64,000 nucleotides of DNA from Taishania sp965247975 (GCA_965247975.1 OZ252050.1:1054001-1118000), one strand, 5' to 3'. Positions 52,893 through 62,942 are shown, counted from the stretch's first letter. Translations and numbers: made by a program. The notes: generated by a model from the letters alone, not told the origin.

Positions 52893-53558
52893 ATGAAATT
52901 AATTGTGCTTTTTTTGTTCATTATATCACTATTCTCAAGCATGTCTTTTGCTCAGGAAAAAACGCGCGCAAAACCAGACAGGAGCGCACGCATAAACTAT
53001 TTCAAATTTGAACCAACACAATTTTTAAATCAAGAATTTGGAGCCCAATACGAACATTATTTTGATGGAAGGTTGAGCATAGGTTTATCTGCAGGTTTCA
53101 ATCGAGGAGGTTTAATTGATTTGATTGGCGCTGGAAAAACGTTTATGGAAGGCGATTTTGTAAGTACTTACGATAGCAAACGATGGGGGTACCATGTTGG
53201 TGGAATGGCCCGTATTTATTTTAAAAATCGTGTTGGGCCTTATGGATTCTATTCTGAAGCAGAAATAAGAACCAAAACCTGGTCTAAAAATGAAATCGAC
53301 ATTGAAAACGGTCATTACGTAGTTCGGTTAGGCGTAAGGGATGTACAATTAATTCCAAAAATAGGTTGGGTGCCGAATCGAAGTCATTGGGTTGAACTTT
53401 ACCTCGGACTTTCCATCAATCAATCTTTTGCAAACGCAAGAGGCCCGCTTTATGTTGGATTACCGAATGGTGACAACGGTGGAGCGTTTATTGAAATGGA
53501 TCGACAAGTAAAGCGAACAGTTTATCGACCAAAAATCGGTGTAGCGATTTGTTTTTAA
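52893..53558 (+). CDS. Exported outer-membrane-like beta protein (intact paralogue)
   Basis: 221 residues with a signal peptide (ends SMSFAQ, about 21). The mature part alternates aromatic/hydrophobic and polar residues in strand-like blocks (FLNQEFGAQYEHYF, GYHVGGMARIYFKN, WVELYLGLSINQSF) and ends with RPKIGVAICF, an aromatic C-terminus typical of outer-membrane barrels. No named family is recognised. It is a tandem paralogue of the frameshifted gene 39 bp upstream. Confidence 0.7.
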   Translation: MKLIVLFLFIISLFSSMSFAQEKTRAKPDRSARINYFKFEPTQFLNQEFGAQYEHYFDGRLSIGLSAGFNRGGLIDLIGAGKTFMEGDFVSTYDSKRWGYHVGGMARIYFKNRVGPYGFYSEAEIRTKTWSKNEIDIENGHYVVRLGVRDVQLIPKIGWVPNRSHWVELYLGLSINQSFANARGPLYVGLPNGDNGGAFIEMDRQVKRTVYRPKIGVAICF

Positions 53559-53570
53559 GAATTCTCGAAA

Positions 53571-54635
53571 CTATTTCACTTTATTCAATCCCATCGCTTT
53601 CAACATCCATCGCGGTAAATGCTTTTCAGGATTTCGGTTTTTCAAGTTGATGTACCAACCTAATTTTTTGAATACAGGAACTTTATGTGTTTCTACAAAT
53701 TCGATGAGCGTGCCATCTTTGTCTTCAATATATGAAAAACGTCCACCAGCTTCGCCCATGTCAAATGTGTTTCCACTGTCGACTGTGAACGGATAACCAG
53801 CTTCTTCGCAGACTTTTTTCAATTCATCCATTCCTTGAATGTCATAGCAAAGGTGAATGAATCCCCAATCGCCCCAAAAACGGTTCTCAAAAATTTGTTT
53901 GCAATCCTGGCGATCGAGTGATTGAATCAATTCAATTTCACTTGGACCAAGTAATTGTGCAAAAGGCCCTTTGCGTTCATTTTTGTGGGTTAAAAGTACG
54001 CGTCGAAATTTGCCAGTCCCGCCAGGTAGGTGCGCTAAATCTTCAAAAACTCCTGTTTCATCGTATTCAACCGTTGAATATTCCAAAATATCTCGATACA
54101 ACCCAATAGAAGCATCGATGTCGCTAACGCCAATCATGGAGCCAGCAACACCTCCACATCTGCTTGGATGTTTGGTATCTGAAAACCAGCCGCGACCTTC
54201 AACAATGTTAAAAATATTTCCATTTGGGTCTTGCACGAAAAACGTGGATTTTCCATTCGGTTTCTTAGTTAATTCGCCAAGTATATTCCCTTTTTGTTCT
54301 TTGTAATACGCGAACGTTTTTGCCACGTCATGCGATTTAATGAGGCAAGAATACAATCCAAAATCGCCCAATTGAATATCGAATGTGGCTTTTTCAGTTG
54401 GTCGAGACGTAAATTGCCAAATTTCAAATCCAGCGCCACCATCCATGCTCAAGGCAAGTGTTGCTGTGCGTGAGTGTACTTTTTCACCTGTGTATTTTGT
54501 CATTAATGGAGCTTCAGCAGCATCTTCGAATACACGCACGTTAACACCAAAAAAAGTGCGGTACCATTTCCATACTTCTGCCACATTAGGAACTCCGATT
54601 CCCATTTGTTGAATGCCACTGATGATTTTTGTCAT
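53571..54635 (-). CDS. VOC family (glyoxalase-fold) protein with two modules
   Basis: 354 residues. Two vicinal-oxygen-chelate modules are seen: the first (about 8-145) starts IQQMGIGVPNVAEVWKWYRTFFG and ends STFFVQDPNGNIFNIVE; the second (about 165-320) starts GSMIGVSDIDASIGLYRDIL and ends FSYIEDKDGTLIEFVET. A His in WGFIHLCYD and the final Glu are candidate metal ligands. The substrate is unknown. It is convergent with the beta-protein gene and has a TACTTTTG -7-like box at 54650-54657 (minus strand). Confidence 0.8.
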   Translation of the reverse strand: MTKIISGIQQMGIGVPNVAEVWKWYRTFFGVNVRVFEDAAEAPLMTKYTGEKVHSRTATLALSMDGGAGFEIWQFTSRPTEKATFDIQLGDFGLYSCLIKSHDVAKTFAYYKEQKGNILGELTKKPNGKSTFFVQDPNGNIFNIVEGRGWFSDTKHPSRCGGVAGSMIGVSDIDASIGLYRDILEYSTVEYDETGVFEDLAHLPGGTGKFRRVLLTHKNERKGPFAQLLGPSEIELIQSLDRQDCKQIFENRFWGDWGFIHLCYDIQGMDELKKVCEEAGYPFTVDSGNTFDMGEAGGRFSYIEDKDGTLIEFVETHKVPVFKKLGWYINLKNRNPEKHLPRWMLKAMGLNKVK

Positions 54636-54675
54636 TTTTTAATTTTTTTCAAAAGTAATAAATCTCAAAATTGTA

Positions 54676-56985
54676 CTAGCGTATAGCTCGGTCATTAAAT
54701 AAAACATAGCCAAAACTAATTTGAAAAGAAAAGGGATTCGTTTGTAGCGGAAAATAGTTTACGCTCGCACGAATTGGACCTAAAAATGAATTGTATATAA
54801 TTGATCCTGCTGCAATAAACGATTCGCCTTTGAATGGTTTTGAATAACCAAAAGTATTGTCATCATTGACTTTAAGGGTAACAAATGGCTGATAATAGTA
54901 ACCGTCGAATCGAATGTCTAATTTTCGTTTTATGGTGAAAATGAGATTTGTTCCTAAACCAACATACTGCGGACTTCGATGTTCACGTAAGAAAAATGTC
55001 ATCATATCCGGAACAGGCGTGTATGCTGTCATAGCAAGCAATGTTGACGTGTAATTTGAAAACAAAGATTGAGTGTTGAAGGCTGCTGATCCATGAAAAC
55101 CAAGGTGAAAAACTTGCTCATCAATTGGAAACGTTTTGAAATCTGCAGTTATGTTCAACCAAGAATGGTTTTTGGATTGATCGAAGGGCAATAAGGCGGT
55201 GGTACCAGATACAGCATGTTCTTTTCCGTTTACGTACCTTACTTTGAACATGGCGTAATGTCCAGAATTTGCAAATTGTTTTCGATTCAATGTGTTTTGC
55301 TCGAATTCCCAACTTGCTGTCATTCCTTGAAAAACGGTATGATCGCTTGTGTCTAGGTTTGTAAAATTATCGGTTTGATAATAGTTGTCCTTTAAAAGAA
55401 AATACCTTCCGTCAAAACTACTTTTAGTCGAATTTCCGATGGGGTGTTTGAATTTTAAACCAACAAACATTTCATTTTGAACAAGAAATGATGGTTTTAC
55501 AGGTTCGAAAAATGTGGCGAAATTTCGGAAATAATCCCAGCGATTCATGATGTAATATCCTGAAATGGTAACAGGATAGGTTGACGGAATTTCTAGCGAA
55601 TAAGAGACTTTGGCTGATCCATAAAATTTACCAAAATAGGTATTGGCATGAATGGTTGAAGCCGTTTCACCTAAAATGCGATACGAAAGACCAACATAAC
55701 CAGTATTTACTGCTCTGGAAGAGACATGACCTCCAACATCCAAGCGCAAATCTTTTGATTTGTCTATGTATAATTCCATGTTGTATGTACTGTCTTTTTT
55801 CAAGGTCAATGTAGGATATAAAAAATTGATTTGCGGCGTTGCATACAAGCGAAAATAACGCTTTTCTAATTTGTTTTCACTTAATATTTCTTTTCCGTTA
55901 CGCTTTAGCACTGATTTTCTCGAGAAAGGAATGCTTTTTCTCTTTCGGGAAGAATTTGATACTGATGAAATTCGCAATGGCATTACTTTACTTCGAAATT
56001 GCTGACGTTTGAATTTTATTTCTTCGGCAGAAACACGAGTTTGAACATGCAATTCGATGGAATCTATTTGTTTTAAGGCTTCTAAATAACCGTCATTGAT
56101 CGCTTCTTTTACTTGGTCGAAGCCAAAAGTTCCTACGTTTGATTTAGGTTCAATAATAACCCCGGCCTCGCAAGGAAGGCTGAAGTTCGAATAAGAAACC
56201 AACATATTCGTAATTTGGCTTATAAGGTCTGATTGATCTGGAGCCTCGGCATTTCCAGAAACATTGCTACCAATAATAAAATCTGGACTGAAACTATTGT
56301 ACATGACATCGGCAGGAAAATTATTGTAAAGTCCACCATCAAAAAGTAAATTTCCATCAACCGAAATAGGGGTATAATAAAAAGGATAAGTCATTGAAGC
56401 TCGAACGGATTGGTTCAAATCTCCTCGTTCAAAAACAACACTTCTTTTGTTAACAATGTCTGAAGCAACACACCGAAAGGGAACGAATAAACTGTCAAAA
56501 TTGGAACCATAACTTTCACTCGTTGTTCCTAAGATTTCCAACATCACGTAATCAAGATATGCGGAAGATCTTACATTTGTTGGTAGCGATTTTCGAAGGA
56601 TTGAATCCGTGTCAAAACCAATGTTTATCATGGACGCATCTAAATCTGCTTCGCGATACGCAAAACGTTGATTCGGTTCTAATTCCCCACGTGACATTTT
56701 TTGAAATGCTTCTCTCAAAACAAACGCTTCGATTTCAGTCGGACTATATCCACATGCATACATTGAACCAACGAGCGCTCCAGCCGAAGTTCCAGTAATG
56801 AAATCAATGGGAATACCACGTTCTTCAAGCGCCTTTAAAACGCCAATATGAGCTAAACCTGTGGCGCCACCACCACTTAATACCAAACCAATTTTTTGCT
56901 GCGAGAAACTAGTTTCAGCAGAAAAGAGAATAACAATGGTCAGTAGGTATCTGATTATCGGATTCAAATTCGTTCTTTTGTACAA
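54676..56985 (-). CDS. Patatin-like phospholipase with C-terminal Omp85-type barrel
   Basis: About 769 residues. A signal peptide (ends TSFSQ, about 29) precedes the patatin domain: oxyanion loop LSGGGATGLAHIGVL (36-50), nucleophile GTSAG (S67) and the catalytic Asp in DGGLYNNFP (near 216). A POTRA-like linker and a long C-terminal beta barrel (about 400-769, ending FGYVLFNDRAIR) follow, as in PlpD-type autotransported lipases. No ATG lies in frame before the signal peptide; the start is TTG at 56985 or a second TTG at 56967. It is head-to-head with the methyltransferase gene, about 20 nt apart. Confidence 0.88.
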   Translation of the reverse strand: MYKRTNLNPIIRYLLTIVILFSAETSFSQQKIGLVLSGGGATGLAHIGVLKALEERGIPIDFITGTSAGALVGSMYACGYSPTEIEAFVLREAFQKMSRGELEPNQRFAYREADLDASMINIGFDTDSILRKSLPTNVRSSAYLDYVMLEILGTTSESYGSNFDSLFVPFRCVASDIVNKRSVVFERGDLNQSVRASMTYPFYYTPISVDGNLLFDGGLYNNFPADVMYNSFSPDFIIGSNVSGNAEAPDQSDLISQITNMLVSYSNFSLPCEAGVIIEPKSNVGTFGFDQVKEAINDGYLEALKQIDSIELHVQTRVSAEEIKFKRQQFRSKVMPLRISSVSNSSRKRKSIPFSRKSVLKRNGKEILSENKLEKRYFRLYATPQINFLYPTLTLKKDSTYNMELYIDKSKDLRLDVGGHVSSRAVNTGYVGLSYRILGETASTIHANTYFGKFYGSAKVSYSLEIPSTYPVTISGYYIMNRWDYFRNFATFFEPVKPSFLVQNEMFVGLKFKHPIGNSTKSSFDGRYFLLKDNYYQTDNFTNLDTSDHTVFQGMTASWEFEQNTLNRKQFANSGHYAMFKVRYVNGKEHAVSGTTALLPFDQSKNHSWLNITADFKTFPIDEQVFHLGFHGSAAFNTQSLFSNYTSTLLAMTAYTPVPDMMTFFLREHRSPQYVGLGTNLIFTIKRKLDIRFDGYYYQPFVTLKVNDDNTFGYSKPFKGESFIAAGSIIYNSFLGPIRASVNYFPLQTNPFSFQISFGYVLFNDRAIR

Positions 56986-57004
56986 ATTTAAACGAAATTC
57001 TCAA

Positions 57005-58213
57005 GTGGATAAGTATAAAAAGGATTCAATTAAGAAACAAGACATTGAAAATGGTGTTTTGAAAATCACTTTGAAAACGCTTTTTGGGTTGGAAGAAGTG
57101 TTGAAAGAAGAATTAGCTGAGCTCGGTTATACGAATTCTGAACTATTAAATCGCGCTGTGCAAATTGAAGGAAATTGGCGAGATGTCTATTTTTTAAATC
57201 TTCATGTGCGCTGTTCTATTTCGATTTTGGTTGAAATTGCACAGTTTAGGATCAAACACGAAGACGATTTATATGCCAAAGCAATGAAGATTGATTGGAC
57301 TTCATTTTTCGATATTTCAAAAACCTTCGCGGTAAAAGGAGCTGTGAATTCTAATTTTTTCAATCATACACAATTTCCGTATTTGGTTGTGAAAGATGCC
57401 ATTGCAGATACGTTTCGTAAAAAATTCGATGATCGTCCAGATGTGGATATCAAGCGTCCACAGGTGATGTTTGATTTATACATCAACAATGATACGGTGA
57501 CCATTTCAATGAATACAAGCGGCGTTCCTCTTTACCAACGTGGTTATCGTGACGAAGTTGGTGATGCTCCTTTGAATGAAGTATTGGCAGCGGGAATGTT
57601 GCGTTTGGCGAAATGGGATAGAGTTTCTCCTTTGATGGATCCATTTTGCGGATCTGGGACAATTTTAATCGAAGCTGCGTTGTATGCTGCAGGAATTCCC
57701 TCGCAAATTGAACGTCAACATTATGCGTTCAAGAATTTTAAAAATTACAATGAAGTTGTTTGGAACGAAATCTATGATGCTGTAAATACTAGAGTCACTG
57801 GACTTCCGGTACAGATTTTTGGTTCTGATGCTAGTTCTGAAATGGTGTTGAAAGCACGACGAAATTTACGTCGCTTGTCTGTTGGACGATTCGTAGAAAT
57901 CAAAGCCGCTTCCTTTCAGGAATTGAAGGATATGGAAATTTCAAATTGCCTAATGATTTCGAATCCACCGTATGGTGAAAGAATGGGAGAGGAGATTGAA
58001 GAACTTTACCGCGAATTGGGAGATTGGATGAAGAACGATATGAAAGGGTCGACGTGTTGGATCATTTCTTCTAACATGGAAGCATTTAAGTTTGTTGGAT
58101 TGAAACCTGATGCACGTGTGAAACTCTATAACGGAAGTTTGGAATGTAGTTTCCGAAAATATGCGATTTATGATGGGTCGAAACGGGCGAAATTTAATCC
58201 GGATATGGTCTAA
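57005..58213 (+). CDS. THUMP-domain class I RNA methyltransferase (RlmL/Trm14-like)
   Basis: About 402 residues from the GTG at 57005 (DKYKKDSIKKQDIENGVLKI). Longer readings reach into the opposite-strand patatin signal sequence and are unlikely. A ferredoxin-like/THUMP region (about 15-165) is followed by a Rossmann methyltransferase domain with DPFCGSGTILIEAAL and the catalytic NPPYGERMG (about 319-327), typical of N2-guanine methylation of rRNA or tRNA. The RlmK half of RlmKL is absent. The target nucleotide cannot be assigned. Confidence 0.88.
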   Translation: MDKYKKDSIKKQDIENGVLKITLKTLFGLEEVLKEELAELGYTNSELLNRAVQIEGNWRDVYFLNLHVRCSISILVEIAQFRIKHEDDLYAKAMKIDWTSFFDISKTFAVKGAVNSNFFNHTQFPYLVVKDAIADTFRKKFDDRPDVDIKRPQVMFDLYINNDTVTISMNTSGVPLYQRGYRDEVGDAPLNEVLAAGMLRLAKWDRVSPLMDPFCGSGTILIEAALYAAGIPSQIERQHYAFKNFKNYNEVVWNEIYDAVNTRVTGLPVQIFGSDASSEMVLKARRNLRRLSVGRFVEIKAASFQELKDMEISNCLMISNPPYGERMGEEIEELYRELGDWMKNDMKGSTCWIISSNMEAFKFVGLKPDARVKLYNGSLECSFRKYAIYDGSKRAKFNPDMV

Positions 58214-58391
58214 AAAGGGAACTAAAAAAGCCCCCTTTCTGGTCGTTTTTTGATTATCCGCTTGTTTACCCTAAAATCAAAATCCAAAGAAAAAACATTG
58301 ATTTTTGGCGTAAATAGACAGAATTGTCATCGGATTCCTTTCTTTCAATGCGAAAAAATGGGCGAAGGTAAAGAACCGGATAATCGAATTA

Positions 58392-58898
58392 TTATTTTAG
58401 TTCATTTAGTACTTCATCAAGATTCTCCAGCGCCATCGCCATTCCTTCTTTGAAGCCCATGGCAATAATAGTTTCTAAATCTTTGAGTGTTGCAAAATTC
58501 ATTAGAATGAATACGGTTGTCACCGCTTCGATTTCGCTGAATGATGTACATCCAGTTGAACTAGGTAATTCAAGATTTTCATTTCCTTCGGAGTCGCAGA
58601 ATGAATCTTTGTAGTCAAAATTCGTTTTTGGTTGAATGGCTGAAAATTCTGTTTTTCCCCAATGTTCTTCTCCTTCTGGTCCAACCATAGCGTAAAGTCG
58701 ACTACCATTGACTTCAAAATTCATGTATTTTGTTTTCGATTTCCATGGTTTTGGTGCCCACCATTGATCGAGTAATTCTGGTTTCGTCCAAGCATCCCAG
58801 ACCAAATTTAAGTCAGCGCTAAATGTGCGCGTGATTTTTATTGAATGCTGTTCTTTGTCCACTACGAAGCCAAAAGCCTCTTTTCTAATGTTTGTCAT
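58392..58898 (-). CDS. AHSA1/SRPBCC domain protein
   Basis: 168 residues of the START/Bet v1-like AHSA1 superfamily: ITRTFSADLNLVWDAWTKPELLDQWWAPKPW at the start and a long C-terminal helix (MGFKEGMAMALENLDEVLNEL). Such proteins are commonly coded with an ArsR regulator, as here, and bind small hydrophobic ligands; the ligand is unknown. The ATG overlaps the ArsR stop by 4 nt. Confidence 0.88.
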   Translation of the reverse strand: MTNIRKEAFGFVVDKEQHSIKITRTFSADLNLVWDAWTKPELLDQWWAPKPWKSKTKYMNFEVNGSRLYAMVGPEGEEHWGKTEFSAIQPKTNFDYKDSFCDSEGNENLELPSSTGCTSFSEIEAVTTVFILMNFATLKDLETIIAMGFKEGMAMALENLDEVLNELK

Positions 58899-59215
58899 TT
58901 TTGTTCCTTTTTTAAGTTTAACAATAATTCATCGAGTTGATCAAAACGGTTTTCCCATAATTTTTTGAATTGTTCTAGCCAGATTTCAATTTCTTTCATT
59001 TTTTCTATTTGCAGTGAATATAATATTTCTCTTCCTTTCGATTCTTGATTCACAAGGTCGCATTCGGCTAAAATTTTCAGATGTTTAGAGACTGCTTGTC
59101 GCGTGCTGTCAAAATGTTCGGCAATTGCATTTGGTGTCATTGCATGCGTTGCGATGAGGGCAATAATTGCGCGTCTCGTCGGATCTGCAATGGCTTGAAA
59201 TATATCTCGTCTCAT
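58895..59215 (-). CDS. ArsR-family HTH regulator
   Basis: 106 residues. Winged HTH: IFQAIADPTRRAIIALIA, then TPNAIAEHFDSTRQAVSKHLKIL (recognition helix) and the wing GREILYSLQ. The metal-binding ELCVCD motif of true metal sensors is absent, consistent with the subgroup paired with AHSA1 proteins. It is the first gene of the pair and probably autoregulatory. Confidence 0.9.
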   Translation of the reverse strand: MRRDIFQAIADPTRRAIIALIATHAMTPNAIAEHFDSTRQAVSKHLKILAECDLVNQESKGREILYSLQIEKMKEIEIWLEQFKKLWENRFDQLDELLLNLKKEQK

Positions 59216-59293
59216 TTTTTTTAAAAAAGAAACTGTTTGGTTTCAAATATACATGCAACTTTTCAGTTGCGCAATTAAATGCACTATTTTTTA

Positions 59294-59326
59294 CAAAAAA
59301 AAAGCGATCTCTTTCGAAATCGCTTT
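59294..59326 (-). terminator. Rho-independent terminator of gltA
   Basis: On the minus strand AGCGATTTC-GAAA-GAGATCGCT forms a 9-bp stem capped by a GAAA tetraloop and runs into about ten T residues, 20 nt after the citrate synthase stop. Confidence 0.85.
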
Positions 59327-59346
59327 ACTATCTTGAAAATTAAGAT

Positions 59347-60633
59347 TTATCTTTTTGAAATATCAACGTAATCGCGAGTTGTTGCGCCAGTGTAAATCTG
59401 ACGTGGGCGACCAATTGGTTCATTGTTTTCAATCATTTCTTTCCATTGTGCAATCCAACCTGGTAAACGACCCAATGCAAACATTACTGTAAACATTTCC
59501 GTTGGAATTCCGATTGCTTTGTAAATAATTCCTGAGTAGAAATCTACATTTGGATATAAATTACGTGATTTGAAGTATTCGTCTTCCAATGCAACTTTCT
59601 CCAATTTTTTCGCGATTTCCAACAAAGGATCGTTGATGTTCATTTTTTCTAACACATCGTCACATGCTTTTTTGATGATCGTAGCTCGAGGGTCAAAATT
59701 CTTATAAACTCTATGACCAAATCCCATCAAACGGAAAGGATCTTCTTTGTCTTTCGCTTTTAATACCCATTTGTCAACATCGCCACCATCGTTGTGGATT
59801 TTCTCCAACATTTCGATCACCGCTTGGTTTGCTCCACCGTGAAGTGGTCCCCAAAGTGCTGTAATACCAGCTGAAATAGATGCGTATAAATTTGCTTGAG
59901 ATGAACCAACGATTCGAACAGTGGATGTTGAACAGTTTTGCTCATGCTCAGCGTGAAGGATTAACAATTTATTCAATGCACTAACAACAGCAGGATCGAT
60001 GTTGTATTCTTCCGTTGGCATTGCAAACATCATGTGCAAGAAATTCTTACAGTAATCGTAATCATTTTTTGGATACATGAACGGATGACGCATCGCATTT
60101 TTAAATGACCATGCCGCCAACGTTGGCAATTTCGCAAGCAATCTATGGATTGTTAAATCTTTTGCTGCTGCATCTCTGTTTGGATCTAAAGATTCCGGAT
60201 AAAACGTAGACAATGAACAAACCATAGACGCTAAAACTCCCATTGGGTGCGCTTTTGCAGGATAAGCCTCAAAAAATTGCTTCATATCCTCGTGAACCAA
60301 GGTATGTTTTGTAATGCTGTTTTGGAAATTAGAAAGCTCTGTAGTCGTTGGTAATTCACCATAAATGATCAAATAAGCTACTTCTAAAAACGAAGCTTTG
60401 TCCGCTAATTGTTCAATTGGATAACCTCTGTAACGAAGAATCCCTTCTTCTCCATCTAAGAAAGTTATTGAACTAGTGCAACTTCCTGTATTTTTAAAAC
60501 CTGGATCAATGGTAATGTATCCTGTTTTTCCTCTAAGCGAACTAATATCGATCGCTTTTTCATTTTCTGTACCTTCAATAACTGGAAATTCATATACTTT
60601 CCCGTCTAATTCTATTTTAGCAATTTCACTCAT
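59347..60633 (-). CDS. gltA: Citrate synthase
   Basis: 428 residues, type II (Gram-negative) length. The N-terminal domain (EFPVIEGTENEKAIDISSLR, ITYIDG-like GYITIDPGFKNTGSC) precedes the catalytic region with HAEHEQNCSTSTVR, GPLHGGANQ (catalytic His), GFGHRVYKNFDPRA (catalytic His) and NVDFYSGI (catalytic Asp). It condenses oxaloacetate and acetyl-CoA at the entry of the TCA cycle. It is monocistronic, with its own terminator. Confidence 0.97.
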   Translation of the reverse strand: MSEIAKIELDGKVYEFPVIEGTENEKAIDISSLRGKTGYITIDPGFKNTGSCTSSITFLDGEEGILRYRGYPIEQLADKASFLEVAYLIIYGELPTTTELSNFQNSITKHTLVHEDMKQFFEAYPAKAHPMGVLASMVCSLSTFYPESLDPNRDAAAKDLTIHRLLAKLPTLAAWSFKNAMRHPFMYPKNDYDYCKNFLHMMFAMPTEEYNIDPAVVSALNKLLILHAEHEQNCSTSTVRIVGSSQANLYASISAGITALWGPLHGGANQAVIEMLEKIHNDGGDVDKWVLKAKDKEDPFRLMGFGHRVYKNFDPRATIIKKACDDVLEKMNINDPLLEIAKKLEKVALEDEYFKSRNLYPNVDFYSGIIYKAIGIPTEMFTVMFALGRLPGWIAQWKEMIENNEPIGRPRQIYTGATTRDYVDISKR

Positions 60634-60749
60634 GTTTTTGTCTACGTGCTGTGTAATTATTTAGTTTCAATTTGCACGACTAAATTACTCAAAGAAATTG
60701 ATACACCAATGATTTAACATTTATTTTGAATAAAATAATTTTATGCTAA

Positions 60750-62921
60750 TTATAGATTTTTCTTCGTGTATTCAAACATCATATTAAACAAGTGATTTCG
60801 GGTGTTTCCACCATAAATTCCGTGGTCTTTGTTCGGATAAATGAACAGGTCAAATTGTTTGTTTTCTTTAACCAACGCATTGATCATTTCCATTGAATTT
60901 TGGTAATGAACATTGTCATCTCCTGAACCATGAATTAAGAAATAGTTGCCTTTAAGGAGTTTGGCAAAATTAATGGGAGAATTGTCATCGTATCCACTCG
61001 CATTTTCCTGTGGAGTGCGCATAAATCGCTCGGTGTAAATATTGTCATAGTATCTCCAACTTGTTACAGGCGCTACAGCAATTCCTGTTTTGAAAACATC
61101 GGCACCTTTTGTCATGCACAAGGAAGTCATGAATCCTCCATAACTCCAGCCTTGAATTCCGATGCGTGTGGCATCCACAAAATCCATGGATTGAAGTTTC
61201 TTCGCTACAGCAATAAAATCTTCGGTTTCATATTTTCCAAGTTGTAAATAGGTGCTTTTTTTGAATTCTGCTCCACGATAATACGTTCCTCGAGGATCTA
61301 CAGAAACCACGATGTAGCCACTTTGAGCCAACAATTGATGATACATAAAATCTTGTCCTCCCCAAGTATTTGTAACCGTATTTGAACCTGGACCACCATA
61401 AATTGCCATATAAACTGGATATTTTTTGGCTGGATCAAAATTGTGAGGTTTAATCATCCAACCATTCAACGAGCGACCTTCCAATTCAAAGGTGATGAAT
61501 TCTTTTTTAGAAAGGTTGTATTCTTTCAACTTCGCTTTCAATGCAGCATTTTCTTCCATCACATTGATTAGCTTTCCTTTATTATCACACAAACTATAAG
61601 TAGTTGGTTGATCTGCATTGCTATATGAAAGCACAAAATAGTTCATTCCTTTTACAAATTGCGCACCGCTGTTGCCAACTTCCGGACTAAGTGGAGTATC
61701 TTTTTTTCCATCCATACTAATTTTGTAAATGCCTTTGTTGATGGCTGAAGTTTTGGCCGCTTTGTAGTAAATAAATTTGTTCGCATCGTCGATTCCCAAA
61801 AATTCAATTACATCCCAATTTCCTTTGGTAATCTGAGTTTCTTTTCCGTCAAATCCAATTTTATAAATGTGATTGTAGCCATCTTTTTCGCTTGTTCGAA
61901 GAATGGATTTCCCGTCTTTTAAGAAAATCAAATTGTCATCTATTTCAACATACGTGCTCGCTGTTTCTTCGAAAAAAACCTTGCTCGTAGCCACAGTTCC
62001 ATTCCAATCAACCAAATTGTATTTCACATGATTTTGGTGGCGATTTAGGGTTTGAAAAATTAAACTATTGTTCAAAGTCGACCAACTTATTCTAGGAATA
62101 TACTCGTATTCTCCTAAATCCACTTTGACAGCACTCGGAGTTGAAATGGTCGAAATATATGCCTCTACTTTTGAATTATCTTCGCCTGCTTTTGGGTATT
62201 TGAAGGTATACATGCGCGGATACAATTCTTCATAATAACTCATCGTAAATTCTTTTACTTTGCTTTCGTCAAATTTCAAAAATGCAATGCTTTTACTATC
62301 CGGCGACCAAGAATATCCTTTCGTGATGGCAAATTCTTCTTCATAAACCCAGTCTGTCGTTCCATTGATGATTTCGTTGCGTTTTCCATCCTTCGTCATT
62401 TGAGTGATTTGGTTGTTCATCAAATCTTTCACATAAATATTATTCTCAAAAAGATATGCTACTTTTTTTCCGTCAGGCGAATATTCGGCTAAGGTTTGAG
62501 GGGCATGTTCTTTGTCTAAATAATCAAGTTTTTTTGAAGCTAAATCGTACAAGAAATAATTTGCTGTAAAACTTCTTCGGTAAATGGATTGTGTGTTTGT
62601 TGTCAATAACAATTTTGTTTCGTTAGCATTGAATTCATACCCGTCCACTTCAAGCTTAGTATCGTCCATTTCAAGTGAAGATAAGTCTAAAATAATTTCA
62701 CCTTTTTTGCCGTAATCAATCACTTTATGTTTGCTAATTACTTGTTTACCGTCGATTGTACTTATTTGTGTGAAACATTGTCCATCGTTAGTACCAGAAA
62801 ATCCTTGCACTGATTTACCATAAAACTCGTAGGTTTTCCAAATTTTCTCAACTGTAATTTCTTGCTGTCCAAATGATAAAGGAGCAACAAATAAAAGTGT
62901 CATTACAAAAAGTGACTTCAT
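60750..62921 (-). CDS. Dipeptidyl peptidase IV-like S9 peptidase
   Basis: 723 residues with a signal peptide (ends LSFGQ, about 19), so periplasmic or exported. The N-terminal beta-propeller domain (about 40-470, with the DPP-IV Glu motif YEEEFA near 195-200) is followed by the alpha/beta hydrolase domain with GWSYGGFM (Ser593), HGSGDDNVHYQNS (Asp about 666) and NKDHGIYGG (His700). It removes X-Pro dipeptides from peptide N-termini and would feed the dipeptides to POT transporters like those at 37-42.6 kb. Confidence 0.93.
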   Translation of the reverse strand: MKSLFVMTLLFVAPLSFGQQEITVEKIWKTYEFYGKSVQGFSGTNDGQCFTQISTIDGKQVISKHKVIDYGKKGEIILDLSSLEMDDTKLEVDGYEFNANETKLLLTTNTQSIYRRSFTANYFLYDLASKKLDYLDKEHAPQTLAEYSPDGKKVAYLFENNIYVKDLMNNQITQMTKDGKRNEIINGTTDWVYEEEFAITKGYSWSPDSKSIAFLKFDESKVKEFTMSYYEELYPRMYTFKYPKAGEDNSKVEAYISTISTPSAVKVDLGEYEYIPRISWSTLNNSLIFQTLNRHQNHVKYNLVDWNGTVATSKVFFEETASTYVEIDDNLIFLKDGKSILRTSEKDGYNHIYKIGFDGKETQITKGNWDVIEFLGIDDANKFIYYKAAKTSAINKGIYKISMDGKKDTPLSPEVGNSGAQFVKGMNYFVLSYSNADQPTTYSLCDNKGKLINVMEENAALKAKLKEYNLSKKEFITFELEGRSLNGWMIKPHNFDPAKKYPVYMAIYGGPGSNTVTNTWGGQDFMYHQLLAQSGYIVVSVDPRGTYYRGAEFKKSTYLQLGKYETEDFIAVAKKLQSMDFVDATRIGIQGWSYGGFMTSLCMTKGADVFKTGIAVAPVTSWRYYDNIYTERFMRTPQENASGYDDNSPINFAKLLKGNYFLIHGSGDDNVHYQNSMEMINALVKENKQFDLFIYPNKDHGIYGGNTRNHLFNMMFEYTKKNL

Positions 62922-62942
62922 GTGTTTTTTTCTTTAAATATA

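Noticed and set aside
56861..57004. Longer N-terminus for the THUMP methyltransferase
   Set aside because: The extra 48 codons are antisense to the patatin signal peptide and catalytic loop; homologues start near the GTG at 57005.
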